A stretch of 64,000 nucleotides of DNA from an uncultured Ruminococcus sp. (GCA_902787365.1 CADAGC010000005.1:1-64000); one strand, 5' to 3'; positions 1 to 8,594 are shown, counted from the first letter of the stretch. A program made the numbers and translations. Notes: a model not told the origin generated them from the sequence alone.

Positions 1-97
1 ACTGCGGCGGATATAGGCAATCTGACGAAAAATTTGTCGGTCTCAGCTTCGCTGAGACCACGTATACTGACATACAATGGTCGTGCGGTATTGCCTT
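1..97. repeat. Right part of a MITE-like repeat (family A), cut by window edge
   Basis: This segment closely matches 45789-45871 and ends in the same terminal sequence, GTCGTGCGGTATTGCCTT. It carries an internal perfect hairpin (GGTCTCAGC, loop TTC, GCTGAGACC) at about 38-58. Compared with the other copy it has about 15 extra bases after the hairpin. The left end lies outside the window. It encodes nothing recognisable. Confidence 0.75.
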
Positions 98-154
98 AAC
101 TAACAGCTTCGGACAAAACACCCACAATCACAATAAAAAATTTCCTCTCCCCCC

Positions 155-183
155 TTGACATATAATAAAAAAGGTGATATAAT
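155..183 (+). promoter_or_regulatory. Sigma-A promoter of the metal export unit
   Basis: A TTGACA box at 155-160 and TATAAT at 178-183 are separated by 17 bp, which is consensus spacing. The expected transcription start, near 190, falls at the edge of the palindrome at 191-216, so a bound repressor would block initiation. Confidence 0.85.
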
Positions 184-190
184 AAAATCA

Positions 191-216
191 AACAAATGAA
201 CAACTATTCATATGTT
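191..216. promoter_or_regulatory. ArsR/SmtB-type metal-sensor operator
   Basis: This is an imperfect palindrome whose core is TGAA (197-200), six bases, TTCA (207-210), the arrangement known for SmtB/CzrA/CadC-family operators. It sits just downstream of the promoter and ahead of a metal chaperone and a P1B ATPase. That context supports derepression by zinc or cadmium. The cognate repressor gene is not in the window. Confidence 0.7.
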
Positions 217-238
217 CGCTAGAAAGGGAGTAATAGAA

Positions 239-457
239 ATGAAAAAGACATATGCTATCGAAGTTGACTGCGCAAACTGCGCAAACAAAATGCAGGAGGC
301 TGCAAAAAAGACCGAGGGCGTTAAGGACGCATCGGTGAACTTTATGGCGCTTAAGATGAAAGTCGAGTTTGAAGAGGGCGCAGATGAAAAGGCTGTTATG
401 AAAAACGTGCTCAAAGCCTGCCGCAAGGTAGAGCCTGACTGTGAGATAGAGTTCTGA
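239..457 (+). CDS. HMA-domain metal chaperone-like protein (72 aa)
   Basis: This small soluble protein is a single heavy-metal-associated domain with a Cys-Ala-Asn-Cys metal site at residues 11 and 14 and the usual beta-alpha-beta pattern. The ATG at 239 is preferred over the in-frame ATG at 212 because a ribosome site (AAAGGGAG) precedes it and the 212 codon lies inside the operator. The next gene is a P1B ATPase without its own N-terminal HMA domain, so this protein probably works as the detached metal-binding module that hands over or senses zinc or cadmium. It is cotranscribed from the promoter at 155-183. Metal specificity cannot be read from the site alone. Confidence 0.85.
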   Translation: MKKTYAIEVDCANCANKMQEAAKKTEGVKDASVNFMALKMKVEFEEGADEKAVMKNVLKACRKVEPDCEIEF

Positions 458-470
458 GCGGCGGCGCCGT

Positions 471-495
471 GCATTAGCGCCGCAGGCGCTAATGC
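471..495. promoter_or_regulatory. Perfect hairpin between HMA gene and ATPase
   Basis: An 11-bp perfect stem (GCATTAGCGCC with GGCGCTAATGC, three-base loop) lies 13 nt after the HMA stop codon. No T-run follows, so it is more likely an mRNA processing or stability element, or a leaky attenuator that lowers ATPase expression relative to the chaperone, than a full terminator. Confidence 0.5.
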
Positions 496-556
496 AGTTA
501 ATAGTTAACTGTTAACTGACTCCCCCTCATCATTATAACCCAAAGGAGTATCCCCT

Positions 557-2434
557 ATGACCCGAAAGCAAAAGAAAGTTCTTACACGAATAATCATAGC
601 CCTCGTGCTGCTCGTGGCGGTGTCGATAATTGACCATATCGCAGAGCCTGCCTGGTATGTGCAGCTTTGTATGTATCTGCTGCCATATTTCGTCATAGGG
701 TATGATATTCTTATCAAGGCCGTCAAGGGCATAATAAACGGTCAGGTGCTCGATGAGAATTTCCTTATGGCGGTGGCTACCATAGGGGCTATGGCTCTGG
801 GTGAATACCGTGAGGGCTCGGCTGTTATGCTCTTTTATCAGATAGGCGAGCTTTTCCAGAGTATTGCCGTGGGCAAGAGCCGCAAAAACATCGCCGCTCT
901 TATGGACATTCGCCCCGACTGCGCCTTTGTCGAAACAGAAAACGGCGTAGAGGAAGCCGACCCCGACGACGTTGAGGTGGGCAGTATAATAGTAGTTAAG
1001 CCCGGCGAGAAGATACCCATTGACGGCATTATCATCGAGGGTGACACTACGCTGAACACCGCCGCACTCACGGGCGAGAGTATGCCCGCAGACGCTATCT
1101 GCGGCGACAGTGTGCAAAGCGGCAGCATAAACCTCACCGCACTTATCAGAGTAAGGACGACAAAGCCCTTCGGCGAGTCAACAGTTTCAAAGATACTCGA
1201 ACTTGTGGAGAACGCAGGCGAGCGCAAGTCACGCTCGGAGAATTTCATCACCAAATTCGCCCGCTACTACACCCCTGCCGTGTGCATATCGGCACTGCTG
1301 CTGGGCGTGGGCGTGCCGCTTGTGAGAATGCTCACGGGCAGCAGCGCTATGTTCTCGACCTGGGTGGCAAGGGCGCTGACGTTCCTTGTTATCAGCTGCC
1401 CCTGTGCGCTCGTTATAAGCATACCGCTCGGATTCTTTGCCGCTATCGGCGGCGCAGGCAGCGAGGGAATACTTATCAAGGGCTCGAACTTTATCGAAAC
1501 GCTTTCCAAGACAAAATACGTGGTCTTTGACAAAACGGGCACCATGACAAAGGGCGTGTTCGAGGTGGTGGGCATTCACCACAGCGCAATCGAAGAAGAA
1601 AAGCTGCTCGAACTTGCCGCCCTTGCCGAGCAGAACTCTAACCACCCCATAGCCAAGAGCATAGTCAAGGCCTGCAAGACGCTGCCCGACAGCAGCCGCC
1701 TAACCGCCGTCAGCGAATATGCAGGCGAGGGCGTGTGCGCCGTTATCGACAAGCGTGAGGTCTTTGTCGGCAACGACAAGCTGATGAAGCGTGCGGGTGC
1801 AGATTACACCGAATGCCACAGCGCAGGCACGGTAATACACATATCACAGGGCAGCCGCTATCTTGGGCATATAGTTGTGGCAGATGTGCTAAAGCCCGAC
1901 TCAAAGGCCGCTATCAAGGCGCTTAAGCAGGCAGGCATCTTGCAGACGGTAATGCTCACGGGCGACGGCGAGCGTGCAGCAGAAGCCGCCGCAAAGGAAC
2001 TGGAGATAGACAAGCTCTACTCACGCCTTATGCCCGAAGACAAAGTAACAAGGGTAGAAGAGCTGCTCTCGCAAAAGCAGGACGGCTCGGCACTTGCCTT
2101 TGTGGGCGACGGCATAAACGACGCCCCCGTGCTCACCCGTGCCGACATAGGCATAGCGATGGGCGCCCTCGGCTCTGATGCGGCGATAGAAGCGGCAGAC
2201 GTTGTGCTTATGGACGACAACCCGCTTAAAATAGCCAAGGCCATAAACCTCTCAAAGAAATGTATGCGCATAGTTTACGAAAACATCGTCTTTGCCATAG
2301 GCGTAAAGCTTATATGCTTAGCTCTGGGCGCTCTGGGCATCGCAAATATGTGGATAGCGATCTTCGCAGACGTAGGCGTTATGGTGATTGCGGTGCTCAA
2401 TGCTATCAGAATGCTCAGGAGGACTTCGTCCTAA
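557..2434 (+). CDS. P1B-type Zn/Cd-exporting ATPase
   Basis: This 625-aa membrane pump couples ATP hydrolysis to export of soft divalent metals. Visible motifs are TGES (actuator domain, near residue 172), CPCALVIS in the transmembrane metal site (near 281), DKTGT phosphorylation site (near 325), HP in the nucleotide-binding domain (NSNHPIAKS) and GDGINDAPVL (near 517). A Lys in the penultimate helix and an Asp-x-Gly in the last helix fit the P1B-2 zinc/cadmium/lead group. No N-terminal HMA domain is present; the 72-aa HMA gene upstream supplies it. An AAAGGAG ribosome site precedes ATG 557. The last residues and the stop codon lie at the border of a short repeat element (2440-2545). Confidence 0.93.
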   Translation: MTRKQKKVLTRIIIALVLLVAVSIIDHIAEPAWYVQLCMYLLPYFVIGYDILIKAVKGIINGQVLDENFLMAVATIGAMALGEYREGSAVMLFYQIGELFQSIAVGKSRKNIAALMDIRPDCAFVETENGVEEADPDDVEVGSIIVVKPGEKIPIDGIIIEGDTTLNTAALTGESMPADAICGDSVQSGSINLTALIRVRTTKPFGESTVSKILELVENAGERKSRSENFITKFARYYTPAVCISALLLGVGVPLVRMLTGSSAMFSTWVARALTFLVISCPCALVISIPLGFFAAIGGAGSEGILIKGSNFIETLSKTKYVVFDKTGTMTKGVFEVVGIHHSAIEEEKLLELAALAEQNSNHPIAKSIVKACKTLPDSSRLTAVSEYAGEGVCAVIDKREVFVGNDKLMKRAGADYTECHSAGTVIHISQGSRYLGHIVVADVLKPDSKAAIKALKQAGILQTVMLTGDGERAAEAAAKELEIDKLYSRLMPEDKVTRVEELLSQKQDGSALAFVGDGINDAPVLTRADIGIAMGALGSDAAIEAADVVLMDDNPLKIAKAINLSKKCMRIVYENIVFAIGVKLICLALGALGIANMWIAIFADVGVMVIAVLNAIRMLRRTSS

Positions 2435-2439
2435 TGCAT

Positions 2440-2545
2440 AATGCATAATTAAGGTGTCCTGCTTCGCAGGACGGATTAAAAAAACGACCCCGAGGAAATC
2501 AAATTCCTTGGGGTCATTTCTGTTATACTTGGCTAATTATGCATT
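2440..2545. repeat. Short inverted-repeat element (family B) between convergent genes
   Basis: The ends are AATGCATAATT (2440-2450) and AATTATGCATT (2535-2545), which are inverted copies. The left interior (AATTAAGGTGTCCTGC) resembles that of the second copy at 50351. It carries the terminator at 2486-2515. Its right end overlaps the stop codon of the gene at 2544, and its left end starts 5 nt after the ATPase stop. Confidence 0.55.
2486..2515. terminator. Bidirectional terminator
   Basis: GACCCCGAGGAA pairs with TTCCTTGGGGTC (one G-U pair) around a 6-nt loop. It is flanked by an A-run on the left and T-rich sequence on the right, so it can end transcription from both convergent genes. Confidence 0.75.
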
Positions 2546-4238
2546 ATTTCGCTTTCAAGCTCTTAACAGCCGAATAGCTGCTGTAGTACCTTGTGCTGCC
2601 GACTGTCTTGAAGCAGCGTATTTTGACATAATATGTCTTGCCCGATGTGAGCTTTGAAAGATTCTTGCTGACAGTTGCAGCACCCTCGACTGTGGCGCTC
2701 TTCTTTGAAGCGAATGTCTTGTCTGTCGAGTAAACTATCTGATAGCCAGTAACGGTGGCATTCTTCTTCCACTTGACGGCTATCTTGCCGGCCTTGCTGC
2801 TTGTCAGCTTGCTTATCTCGGTGCTCTTCGGCACTATGCCGAATGATATGCTCTTGCTGCCCTTGAAGTTGCCCGTGCCCTTGACGGTTATCTTGGCAGC
2901 ACCTATCTCCTTGTTGGACGAGAAGCTTACCGTGTATTCGCTGCCGAGGCCGAGAGTTCTGTCGAGCATCGTCACTTTGACTGCGGGGGTTATGCCCTTG
3001 CCTGTGTAGACATAGCTGCCCTTTACTCCCGAAAGTGACGCACCACTCAGGTTTGCCGCCTCAATGGTGTAGCTTATCTTCTTGCTTGCTGCATACTTGC
3101 CCTTGCCCTTGACTGTAACGCTCGCCGTGCCTGCGTTTGTGTTAGATGCATAGGTCAGCGTGTAGTCTGTGCCCTTTACAAGGGTCTTGCTGCCGTCCTT
3201 TACTGTCACGGCAGGAGTCTTTGCCTTGCCGTCGTAGGTGTATTTGGTGGTCGAAAGAGTTATGCTGAGTGTGGATATATCCTTAAGCTTGGGTATCGCC
3301 CTTGTGAGCTTCTTGCCGCAGAGGGTGCAGGTGTAGGTGGCCTTGCCTGTCTCGGTGAGTGTGGCGGCCTTGGTCACAGTCACGCCGTCAAACTTGTGAA
3401 CAGCGCTCTTGGGGATAACCGTATCGACCTCTAAGCCGCAGCCCGAGCAAACGTAGTGCTTAAGCCCTGCGTGAGTGCAGTCGGCAGCCTTTATGACCTC
3501 GCCCTTGCCGAAGTAGTGGTCGCCCGTTGCAGGAATCTCCTCAGTCCTCGTCTTGCCGCAGACTGTGCAGGTGTATGTCTTGACGCCTGCCTTGCCGCAG
3601 GTGGGGGCTTTGGTCTGCTTGCCCTCGTCCCACTTGTGGTCGTCGGTCTTGGCTATCTCTTCCTCTTTGGTGGTGCCGCAGAGGGTGCAGGTGTAGGTGG
3701 TTATGCCCTTGTCCTTGCAGTTGGGCTGCTTTGTCACCTCGCCCTCGCCCCAGTTGTGAGCATCGGGGGATATGGGCAGCTCGCTGTCAAAGGTCGAACC
3801 GCAGAGGGTGCAGGTGTGCATTATTATGCCTGTTTCCGAGCAGGTGGGCTCTTTTGTTATAACGCCCTCGTCAAGCTCGTGTGACAGCGCAGGAACAGTC
3901 TCGGTGTACGAGCGCCCGCATATCTTGCAGGTGTATACCACCTTGCCCTCAACGCCGCAGGCAGCCTGTGTGATTACCTCGCCCACGCCGTATTTGTGAG
4001 ATGTGGTCTTGGGTATCGTTTCGGTGTAGCTGTCGCCGCACTCGCAGGTGAATGTCTTCTCGCCCGCTTCAAGACAGGTGGCTTCTTTGGTTATCGTGAC
4101 TGTGTAGGTGTGCTCGTGCTCCTGCCCCGATTCGCCCAAAGATACCGCTATCTCATCAAGCGCCGCTGCGCCCGTCACCTGTGTAAGCGCAAGCGCCAAA
4201 GCACAGGTAAGTGCCGTAAGTTTCTTTTTAAGTTTCAA
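2544..4238 (-). CDS. Secreted Cys-repeat / YDG / FN3-like surface protein
   Basis: This 564-aa exported protein of unknown function starts with a signal peptide (about residues 1-26, three Lys-rich positions and a long hydrophobic stretch ending in an Ala-rich cleavage area). Residues about 45-320 hold seven tandem units of 40-45 aa, each with a His near its start, a single Cys, and then a TCxxCG pair; the seventh unit lacks the first Cys. Residues about 325-470 hold two YDG-type beta-sandwich units (YDGKAKTPAVTV and YTGKGITPAVKV). The C-terminus looks like a fibronectin III domain (VKWKKNATVTGYQIVY). The TTG start at 4238 is supported by GGAAGGTGAT at good spacing. It has its own consensus promoter at 4323-4351. 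It is probably a surface adhesin or scaffold. Its stop codon lies inside a repeat end. Confidence 0.8.
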   Translation of the reverse strand: MKLKKKLTALTCALALALTQVTGAAALDEIAVSLGESGQEHEHTYTVTITKEATCLEAGEKTFTCECGDSYTETIPKTTSHKYGVGEVITQAACGVEGKVVYTCKICGRSYTETVPALSHELDEGVITKEPTCSETGIIMHTCTLCGSTFDSELPISPDAHNWGEGEVTKQPNCKDKGITTYTCTLCGTTKEEEIAKTDDHKWDEGKQTKAPTCGKAGVKTYTCTVCGKTRTEEIPATGDHYFGKGEVIKAADCTHAGLKHYVCSGCGLEVDTVIPKSAVHKFDGVTVTKAATLTETGKATYTCTLCGKKLTRAIPKLKDISTLSITLSTTKYTYDGKAKTPAVTVKDGSKTLVKGTDYTLTYASNTNAGTASVTVKGKGKYAASKKISYTIEAANLSGASLSGVKGSYVYTGKGITPAVKVTMLDRTLGLGSEYTVSFSSNKEIGAAKITVKGTGNFKGSKSISFGIVPKSTEISKLTSSKAGKIAVKWKKNATVTGYQIVYSTDKTFASKKSATVEGAATVSKNLSKLTSGKTYYVKIRCFKTVGSTRYYSSYSAVKSLKAK

Positions 4239-4322
4239 TTTATATCACCTTCCAAAATAATACACGCTTATTCGGGGCTGTTGCCGCCGTTTTTCTTCTT
4301 ATATAAATAAACTGTACCTTAT

Positions 4323-4351
4323 ATTATACCCCTTTTCACATTCCCTGTCAA
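4323..4351 (-). promoter_or_regulatory. Promoter of the Cys-repeat secreted protein
   Basis: On the minus strand TTGACA (4346-4351) and TATAAT (4323-4328) are 17 bp apart. This gives a leader of roughly 75 nt before the TTG start. Confidence 0.8.
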
Positions 4352-4383
4352 TCGTCAGATTTGCTATAATTGCGCCGCCCCGT

Positions 4384-4413
4384 TTGACAGCGCCCGCCCC
4401 GATATGATATAAT
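4384..4413 (+). promoter_or_regulatory. Promoter of the HAD hydrolase gene
   Basis: TTGACA at 4384-4389 and TATAAT at 4408-4413 are separated by 18 bp. The predicted start lies about 20 nt before the AAGGAG ribosome site of the gene at 4443. Confidence 0.75.
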
Positions 4414-4442
4414 CATATCATCACCATAACAAGGAGATAGCT

Positions 4443-5105
4443 ATGGATATAACAAAGATAAAAGCCGCCATTTTTGACCTTGACGGCACGCTGCTCGACT
4501 CGGCCTATGTGTGGGCAGAGGTTGACAGGCAGTTTCTCGGCAGTCGTGGGCTTGAACTGCCCGACGACTACTGCAAAAGCATCTGCACGATGAACTTAGA
4601 GCAGGCGGCAGTCTATACCAAGAAACGCTTTGCGCTTAGCAATAGCATAGACGAGATAATAGATGAATGGAAATCGAGCGCTATGCACGAATACCGTGAT
4701 AACGTCAAGCCCTTTGAGGGGGCGTATGAGTTTCTTGCGCTGCTCAAACAGCGTGGCATAAAGACCGCCCTTGCGACTGCGTCGGATAGGGTGTTCTATG
4801 AGCCTGCACTAAAGAGAACGGGGCTTTACGAACTGCTCGACTTTTTCTCGCAGACAAGCGAGGTCGAGCGTGGCAAGGGCTTCCCCGATGTGTATCTGCA
4901 CGCAGCGGCAGCACTCGGCGTCAAACCTGCCGATGCGGCGGTGTTTGAGGATATCCCCGAGGGGATATCGGGCGCACGGGCGGGCGGATTTGTCTGCGTG
5001 GGCGCTCTGTGCGGTGCGCTTAAAGAAGAACATGGGGAGCTTGTCAGCCTGTCGGATGTGACCTTTGAGAGATATTCGCAGATGATAGCGGCGTTTGAGG
5101 GATAA
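4443..5105 (+). CDS. HAD-superfamily hydrolase, subfamily IA
   Basis: This is a 220-aa cytoplasmic phosphatase or phosphomutase-like enzyme. The nucleophile loop DLDGTLLDS is at residues 12-20, a small helical cap follows, motif II is at ATASDR, and motif IV is FEDIPEGISGARAGG with the conserved acidic residues for magnesium. Length and motif order fit the beta-phosphoglucomutase / phosphoglycolate phosphatase group, but the substrate is not predictable. AAGGAGATAG precedes the ATG. It stands alone between two other monocistronic units and has its own promoter. Confidence 0.85.
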   Translation: MDITKIKAAIFDLDGTLLDSAYVWAEVDRQFLGSRGLELPDDYCKSICTMNLEQAAVYTKKRFALSNSIDEIIDEWKSSAMHEYRDNVKPFEGAYEFLALLKQRGIKTALATASDRVFYEPALKRTGLYELLDFFSQTSEVERGKGFPDVYLHAAAALGVKPADAAVFEDIPEGISGARAGGFVCVGALCGALKEEHGELVSLSDVTFERYSQMIAAFEG

Positions 5106-5205
5106 CCCCACCAAACAGCGTGATATACAGACTACCATATACCTATATAGTATTGTATTGTGAATACTGACCTAAAATCACATCTAAATTTGTATAAAAT
5201 ATTGC

Positions 5206-5234
5206 TTGAATATTAAGGGGAAATATAGTATAAT
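5206..5234 (+). promoter_or_regulatory. Promoter of the HTH/coiled-coil gene
   Basis: TTGAAT (5206-5211) and TATAAT (5229-5234) are 17 bp apart, upstream of the GAAAGGA ribosome site at 5254-5260. Confidence 0.7.
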
Positions 5235-5269
5235 ATTAAGGTAAAGATTTTGCGAAAGGAATGGTTCTC

Positions 5270-6526
5270 TTGGCAAGAAAAAACGAAAGCACAAGCGAAA
5301 AAATCGTAAGACTATATAAGGAAGGGTGCTCTATCGACGAGATAGCAAGAGTCATGGAGATACCCAAGGGGAATGTGCCAAATATATTAGAAAAGCATTT
5401 TCCCGACTATCAGAGCTACGTTCAGCCGGAAAGAAAGCACGATCTCGAGCCCGAAAAGCCCAAGAAGGGCGGCATAGGCGGTTTCTTCGGCAGGGGAAAG
5501 AAAGAAGATACCCCCACCGATGCATCAGCATCTATGCTCAACCTTGATATGGATGATGAAGGCTTTATAGACAGAAGCGTAGCCGGCATCGCATCTATGA
5601 TAAAGAAGGGCAGAAGCCCTAAAGATATATGTGCATTCCTTAACTGCACCCCCGCAGACGTTGAAGCAGTACGTCTGGTCATGGACGAGCACTTCAGACG
5701 TAAGGAAGCTGCCGAGGCAGCCAAGAGAGATTCCTTTAAGACAGGCCCCGACTACGACGGCCCGAAGGTAAAGGAAAGCACAGACCTGCTCACAGGAAAC
5801 AGCGCTTCCGAGGCTGTAAGCTCCGCCCCCGTTTCGGTGGAGGATTTCGAGCAGGAGTATGTTCCTCCCGTTTACGACCCCGTTCCCGAGAATCCTACTA
5901 TGGACGAACTTGTGGTGCCTAACGTAGACGAGCTGGTATTCGGATCTGATATCCCCAAGACCCCCACAACGGCAGAAGAGACCGAGGAAGAGGTCGAGCA
6001 TAGCTTAGAAGAAAGAGCAGCAGAAAACTTCGAGATACCCAGCGCTGCACCTATTGTTCCCGAGATCGAAGAGATAACGGCAGAGCCCGAGGCAGAAGCA
6101 GAGCCCGAGCAGCCGCAGGAAAACGAAGAGCCGGCAAAGCCGTCGTTTATAAACTCTTTCGAGAATCCCTTTGCAGCTAAGCCTGCCGAGGAACAGAGCG
6201 ATGAAGAGGATACTACCGATTATAATATTGAGGAGGACGATTCTATGACACCTATGGAAAAAATGAGGAAGTTCGCTGAGCTTCAGATAAAGGATAATGA
6301 GGATAAGATAGCAGACCTTGAAAAGAAGGCAGAAGACGCTAAGGCAAGCGTTGATTCCGTTGCCGCTAAGGTAGGCGAGATAGAGGCTCAGATAGCTAAG
6401 CTCAGAGAAGAAGCTGACAAGATAGCTGCCGATAAGGTAAAGGCTGAGGCAGAGGCCGCAGAGCTTGAGTCACAGATAGCCGCCCTCAAGAAGGAAAATG
6501 AGGAGTTCCAGAGCTACATCAAGTAA
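5270..6526 (+). CDS. HTH-domain protein with acidic linker and C-terminal coiled coil
   Basis: This roughly 418-aa protein is not assigned to a named family. Two helix-turn-helix-like segments are visible, one at the N-terminus (IVRLYKEGCSIDEIARVM) and one near residues 105-135 (IASMIKKGRSPKDICAFL). They are followed by a long acidic, Pro/Glu-rich linker. The last 85 residues are a highly charged coiled coil with heptad-like Ala/Leu/Ile spacing. The TTG at 5270 is preferred because GAAAGGA lies 9 nt before it, whereas the ATG at 5261 directly abuts that site. There is no signal peptide or membrane segment. It could be a nucleoid-associated or sporulation-type regulator; that is speculation. 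A strong terminator follows. Confidence 0.75.
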   Translation: MARKNESTSEKIVRLYKEGCSIDEIARVMEIPKGNVPNILEKHFPDYQSYVQPERKHDLEPEKPKKGGIGGFFGRGKKEDTPTDASASMLNLDMDDEGFIDRSVAGIASMIKKGRSPKDICAFLNCTPADVEAVRLVMDEHFRRKEAAEAAKRDSFKTGPDYDGPKVKESTDLLTGNSASEAVSSAPVSVEDFEQEYVPPVYDPVPENPTMDELVVPNVDELVFGSDIPKTPTTAEETEEEVEHSLEERAAENFEIPSAAPIVPEIEEITAEPEAEAEPEQPQENEEPAKPSFINSFENPFAAKPAEEQSDEEDTTDYNIEEDDSMTPMEKMRKFAELQIKDNEDKIADLEKKAEDAKASVDSVAAKVGEIEAQIAKLREEADKIAADKVKAEAEAAELESQIAALKKENEEFQSYIK

Positions 6527-6543
6527 TTAAGTATAATACTAAA

Positions 6544-6568
6544 GCCGCCCGTGTGGGCGGCTTTTTTG
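6544..6568 (+). terminator. Rho-independent terminator
   Basis: GCCGCCC and GGGCGGC form a perfect 7-bp stem around GTGT and are followed by six T. It ends the gene at 5270-6526. Confidence 0.9.
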
Positions 6569-6576
6569 TGTGCTGT

Positions 6577-6774
6577 TTAGTTTTGCTTTCTTACTACCCC
6601 ATACTCATCATCGAGCCTGTAATAGGGGCATACATAGTCTGCCTGATTGAGCAGCCTGTAGTATTCGTCCTCATCTAAGTTCACAAGGCAGGTGTATTCC
6701 TCGTAGTCCTCGTCGTAGACGAAATTTACGCATAAGTTGCAGTCGGTGGATCTTTTCTTTTTCGCCTTATCCAT
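6577..6774 (-). CDS. Small four-Cys acidic protein (DUF6472-like)
   Basis: This protein of about 65 aa has a basic start (MDKAKKKRS), a Cys-x2-Cys pair, two further Cys and a conserved-looking tail ([17 protein letters not shown]). The pattern resembles the uncharacterised clostridial family DUF6472, recalled from memory. The spaced cysteines suggest one structural metal site. The start at 6774 overlaps the 3' end of mnmG by a few bases, so it is probably translated by coupling from the mnmG mRNA. The longer in-frame extension to 6825 lies wholly inside mnmG and is not favoured. Function is unknown. Confidence 0.7.
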   Translation of the reverse strand: MDKAKKKRSTDCNLCVNFVYDEDYEEYTCLVNLDEDEYYRLLNQADYVCPYYRLDDEYGVVRKQN

Positions 6775-8540
6775 TACCGCCGCCCCTCTCTTCACGGCTG
6801 AGCCATATGAGCAAGACGTTGACATCGGCAGGGTTTACGCCCGATATGCGGCTTGCCTGCCCTACAGATAAGGGACGTATCTTGTTGAGCTTCTCCGCCG
6901 CTTCAAGTCTCAGCCCCGTCACGGTGTTGTAATCTACCCCCTCGGGTAGCTTTTTCTCTTCAAGCTTGCGCATAGCTTCTACCTGTTCAAGCTGTATCTT
7001 TATGTAGCCCTCGTACTTGATGTTCAGTTCTGCCTGCTCTTTGACATCTTCGGGCAGCTCGGGGCGCTCGGGGTCAAAGGGTGCAAGCCCCTCATAAGTC
7101 ACCTCGGGGCGCTTTAAAAGCTGCGAAAGCTTTATGCCCGTTGACAGCGGCTCTGTGCCTATGCTCTCCAAGTACTGATTAATGCCGCTGTTTGGCGAGA
7201 GGTTGACTGTGCGCAGGCGTGCAGTCTCTTTTTCTATCTGCTCTTTCTTTATAAGGAAAGCGCTGTATCTCTCATCATTTATAAGCCCTATTCTGTGGCC
7301 GTGCTCGGTAAGGCGCAGGTCGGCGTTGTCCTCACGCAGCAGCAGGCGGTATTCGCTTCGTGATGTGAGCATTCTGTAAGGGTCAGAACAGCCCTTTGTC
7401 ACAAGGTCATCAATGAGCGTGCCTGTGTAGCTCGATGCCCTGTCAAGAATAAGCGGCTGCTCGCCTTTTATCTTAAGAGCGGCGTTTATGCCTGCTATAA
7501 GCCCCTGTGCGGCGGCTTCTTCATAGCCCGATGTGCCGTTGAACTGCCCTGCGCCGTAAAGCCCGCTTATCTCCTTGAATTCAAGGGTCGCAAGCAGCTC
7601 GGTGGGGTCGCAGCAGTCATACTCTATGGCGTAGGCGTTTCGCATTATCTCAACACGCTCTAAACCTTTTATAGTATGCAGAAAATCAAGCTGCACCGCC
7701 TCTGGCAGCGACGAGCTCATGCCCTGCAAATAGTATTCTTCCGTTTCAAGCCCCATAGGCTCGATAAACAGCTGATGCCTCGGCTTGTCTGCAAAGCGCA
7801 TTATCTTGTCCTCAATCGAGGGGCAGTAGCGTGGGCCGATAGCGTCTATACGTCCTGAATATATGGGGGAAAGGTGAATGTTATCCCTTATCACCTTGTG
7901 GGTCTCGGAATTGGTGTATGCAACATAGCAGGACACGGTGTTTTTAAGCTCACCCCTCGTCTCAAAGGAAAAGGGCTGTATCTTCTCGTCGCCGTCCTGC
8001 CTTTCCAGAAGGTCAAACGCTCTTGTACGAAACAGCGCCTACGTGTATCATGCCGTTTAAGTATGTGCCGCTGGCGATTATCGCCGCCTTGCACTCATAC
8101 TCGGTACCAAGCTTTGTGCGCACGCCGACAACACGCTTCCCCTCAAAGAGAATGTCGGTTATCTCTGCCTGTTTTAGATAGAGGTTATCCTGCTTCTCTA
8201 TCGTGTGCTTCATAAGGTTGTGGTAAGCCACCCTGTCTATCTGCGCACGCAGGCTGTGAACGGCAGGCCCCTTGCCACGGTTGAGTATGCGGCTTTGCAG
8301 AAAGGTCTTGTCCGCCGCCTTGCCCATTTCACCGCCGAGCGCATCTATCTCTCGAACAAGGTGCCCCTTTGCAGTTCCGCCTATAGAGGGGTTGCAGGGC
8401 ATATTTGCCACGCCGTCAAGGGTTATGGTAAAAAGCGCCGTCTTAAGCCCCAGCCTTGCTGATGCAAGTGCCGCTTCGCACCCCGCATGGCCTGCGCCTA
8501 TGACGCATATATCAAAGTATTCTTTCTTAAGCTCGTTCAT
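6767..8540 (-). pseudogene. mnmG: mnmG (gidA) with an internal out-of-frame deletion
   Basis: MnmG is the FAD-dependent subunit that, with MnmE, makes the cmnm5U modification at tRNA wobble uridine. The N-terminal 168 residues (8540 to about 8037) read normally, with the FAD motif [10 protein letters not shown] and the conserved [14 protein letters not shown]. The frame then reaches a stop after seven odd residues (AVSYKSV). The downstream frame resumes at the conserved (I)DF position as [12 protein letters not shown] and runs normally to the end ([34 protein letters not shown]). Family members carry about 40 residues between these points, including the KTGTPPR segment; here they are missing. 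This is a deletion of very roughly 115-130 bp plus a frameshift. It is either a real null allele or an assembly error. Confidence 0.85.
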
Positions 8541-8559
8541 TTTTATCGTCCTTTATCTA

Positions 8560-8588
8560 TTGACAAAACACTATCCGTGTGTTATAAT
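8560..8588 (+). promoter_or_regulatory. Antitoxin RNA promoter of TA locus 1
   Basis: TTGACA (8560-8565), 17 bp, TATAAT (8583-8588). It points rightwards into the 3' part of the tiny toxin gene on the opposite strand. Confidence 0.8.
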
Positions 8589-8594
8589 ATACAT

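Noticed and set aside
3456..3884. 142-aa plus-strand frame inside the Cys-repeat gene
   Set aside because: Antisense shadow produced by the tandem repeats; no start signals.
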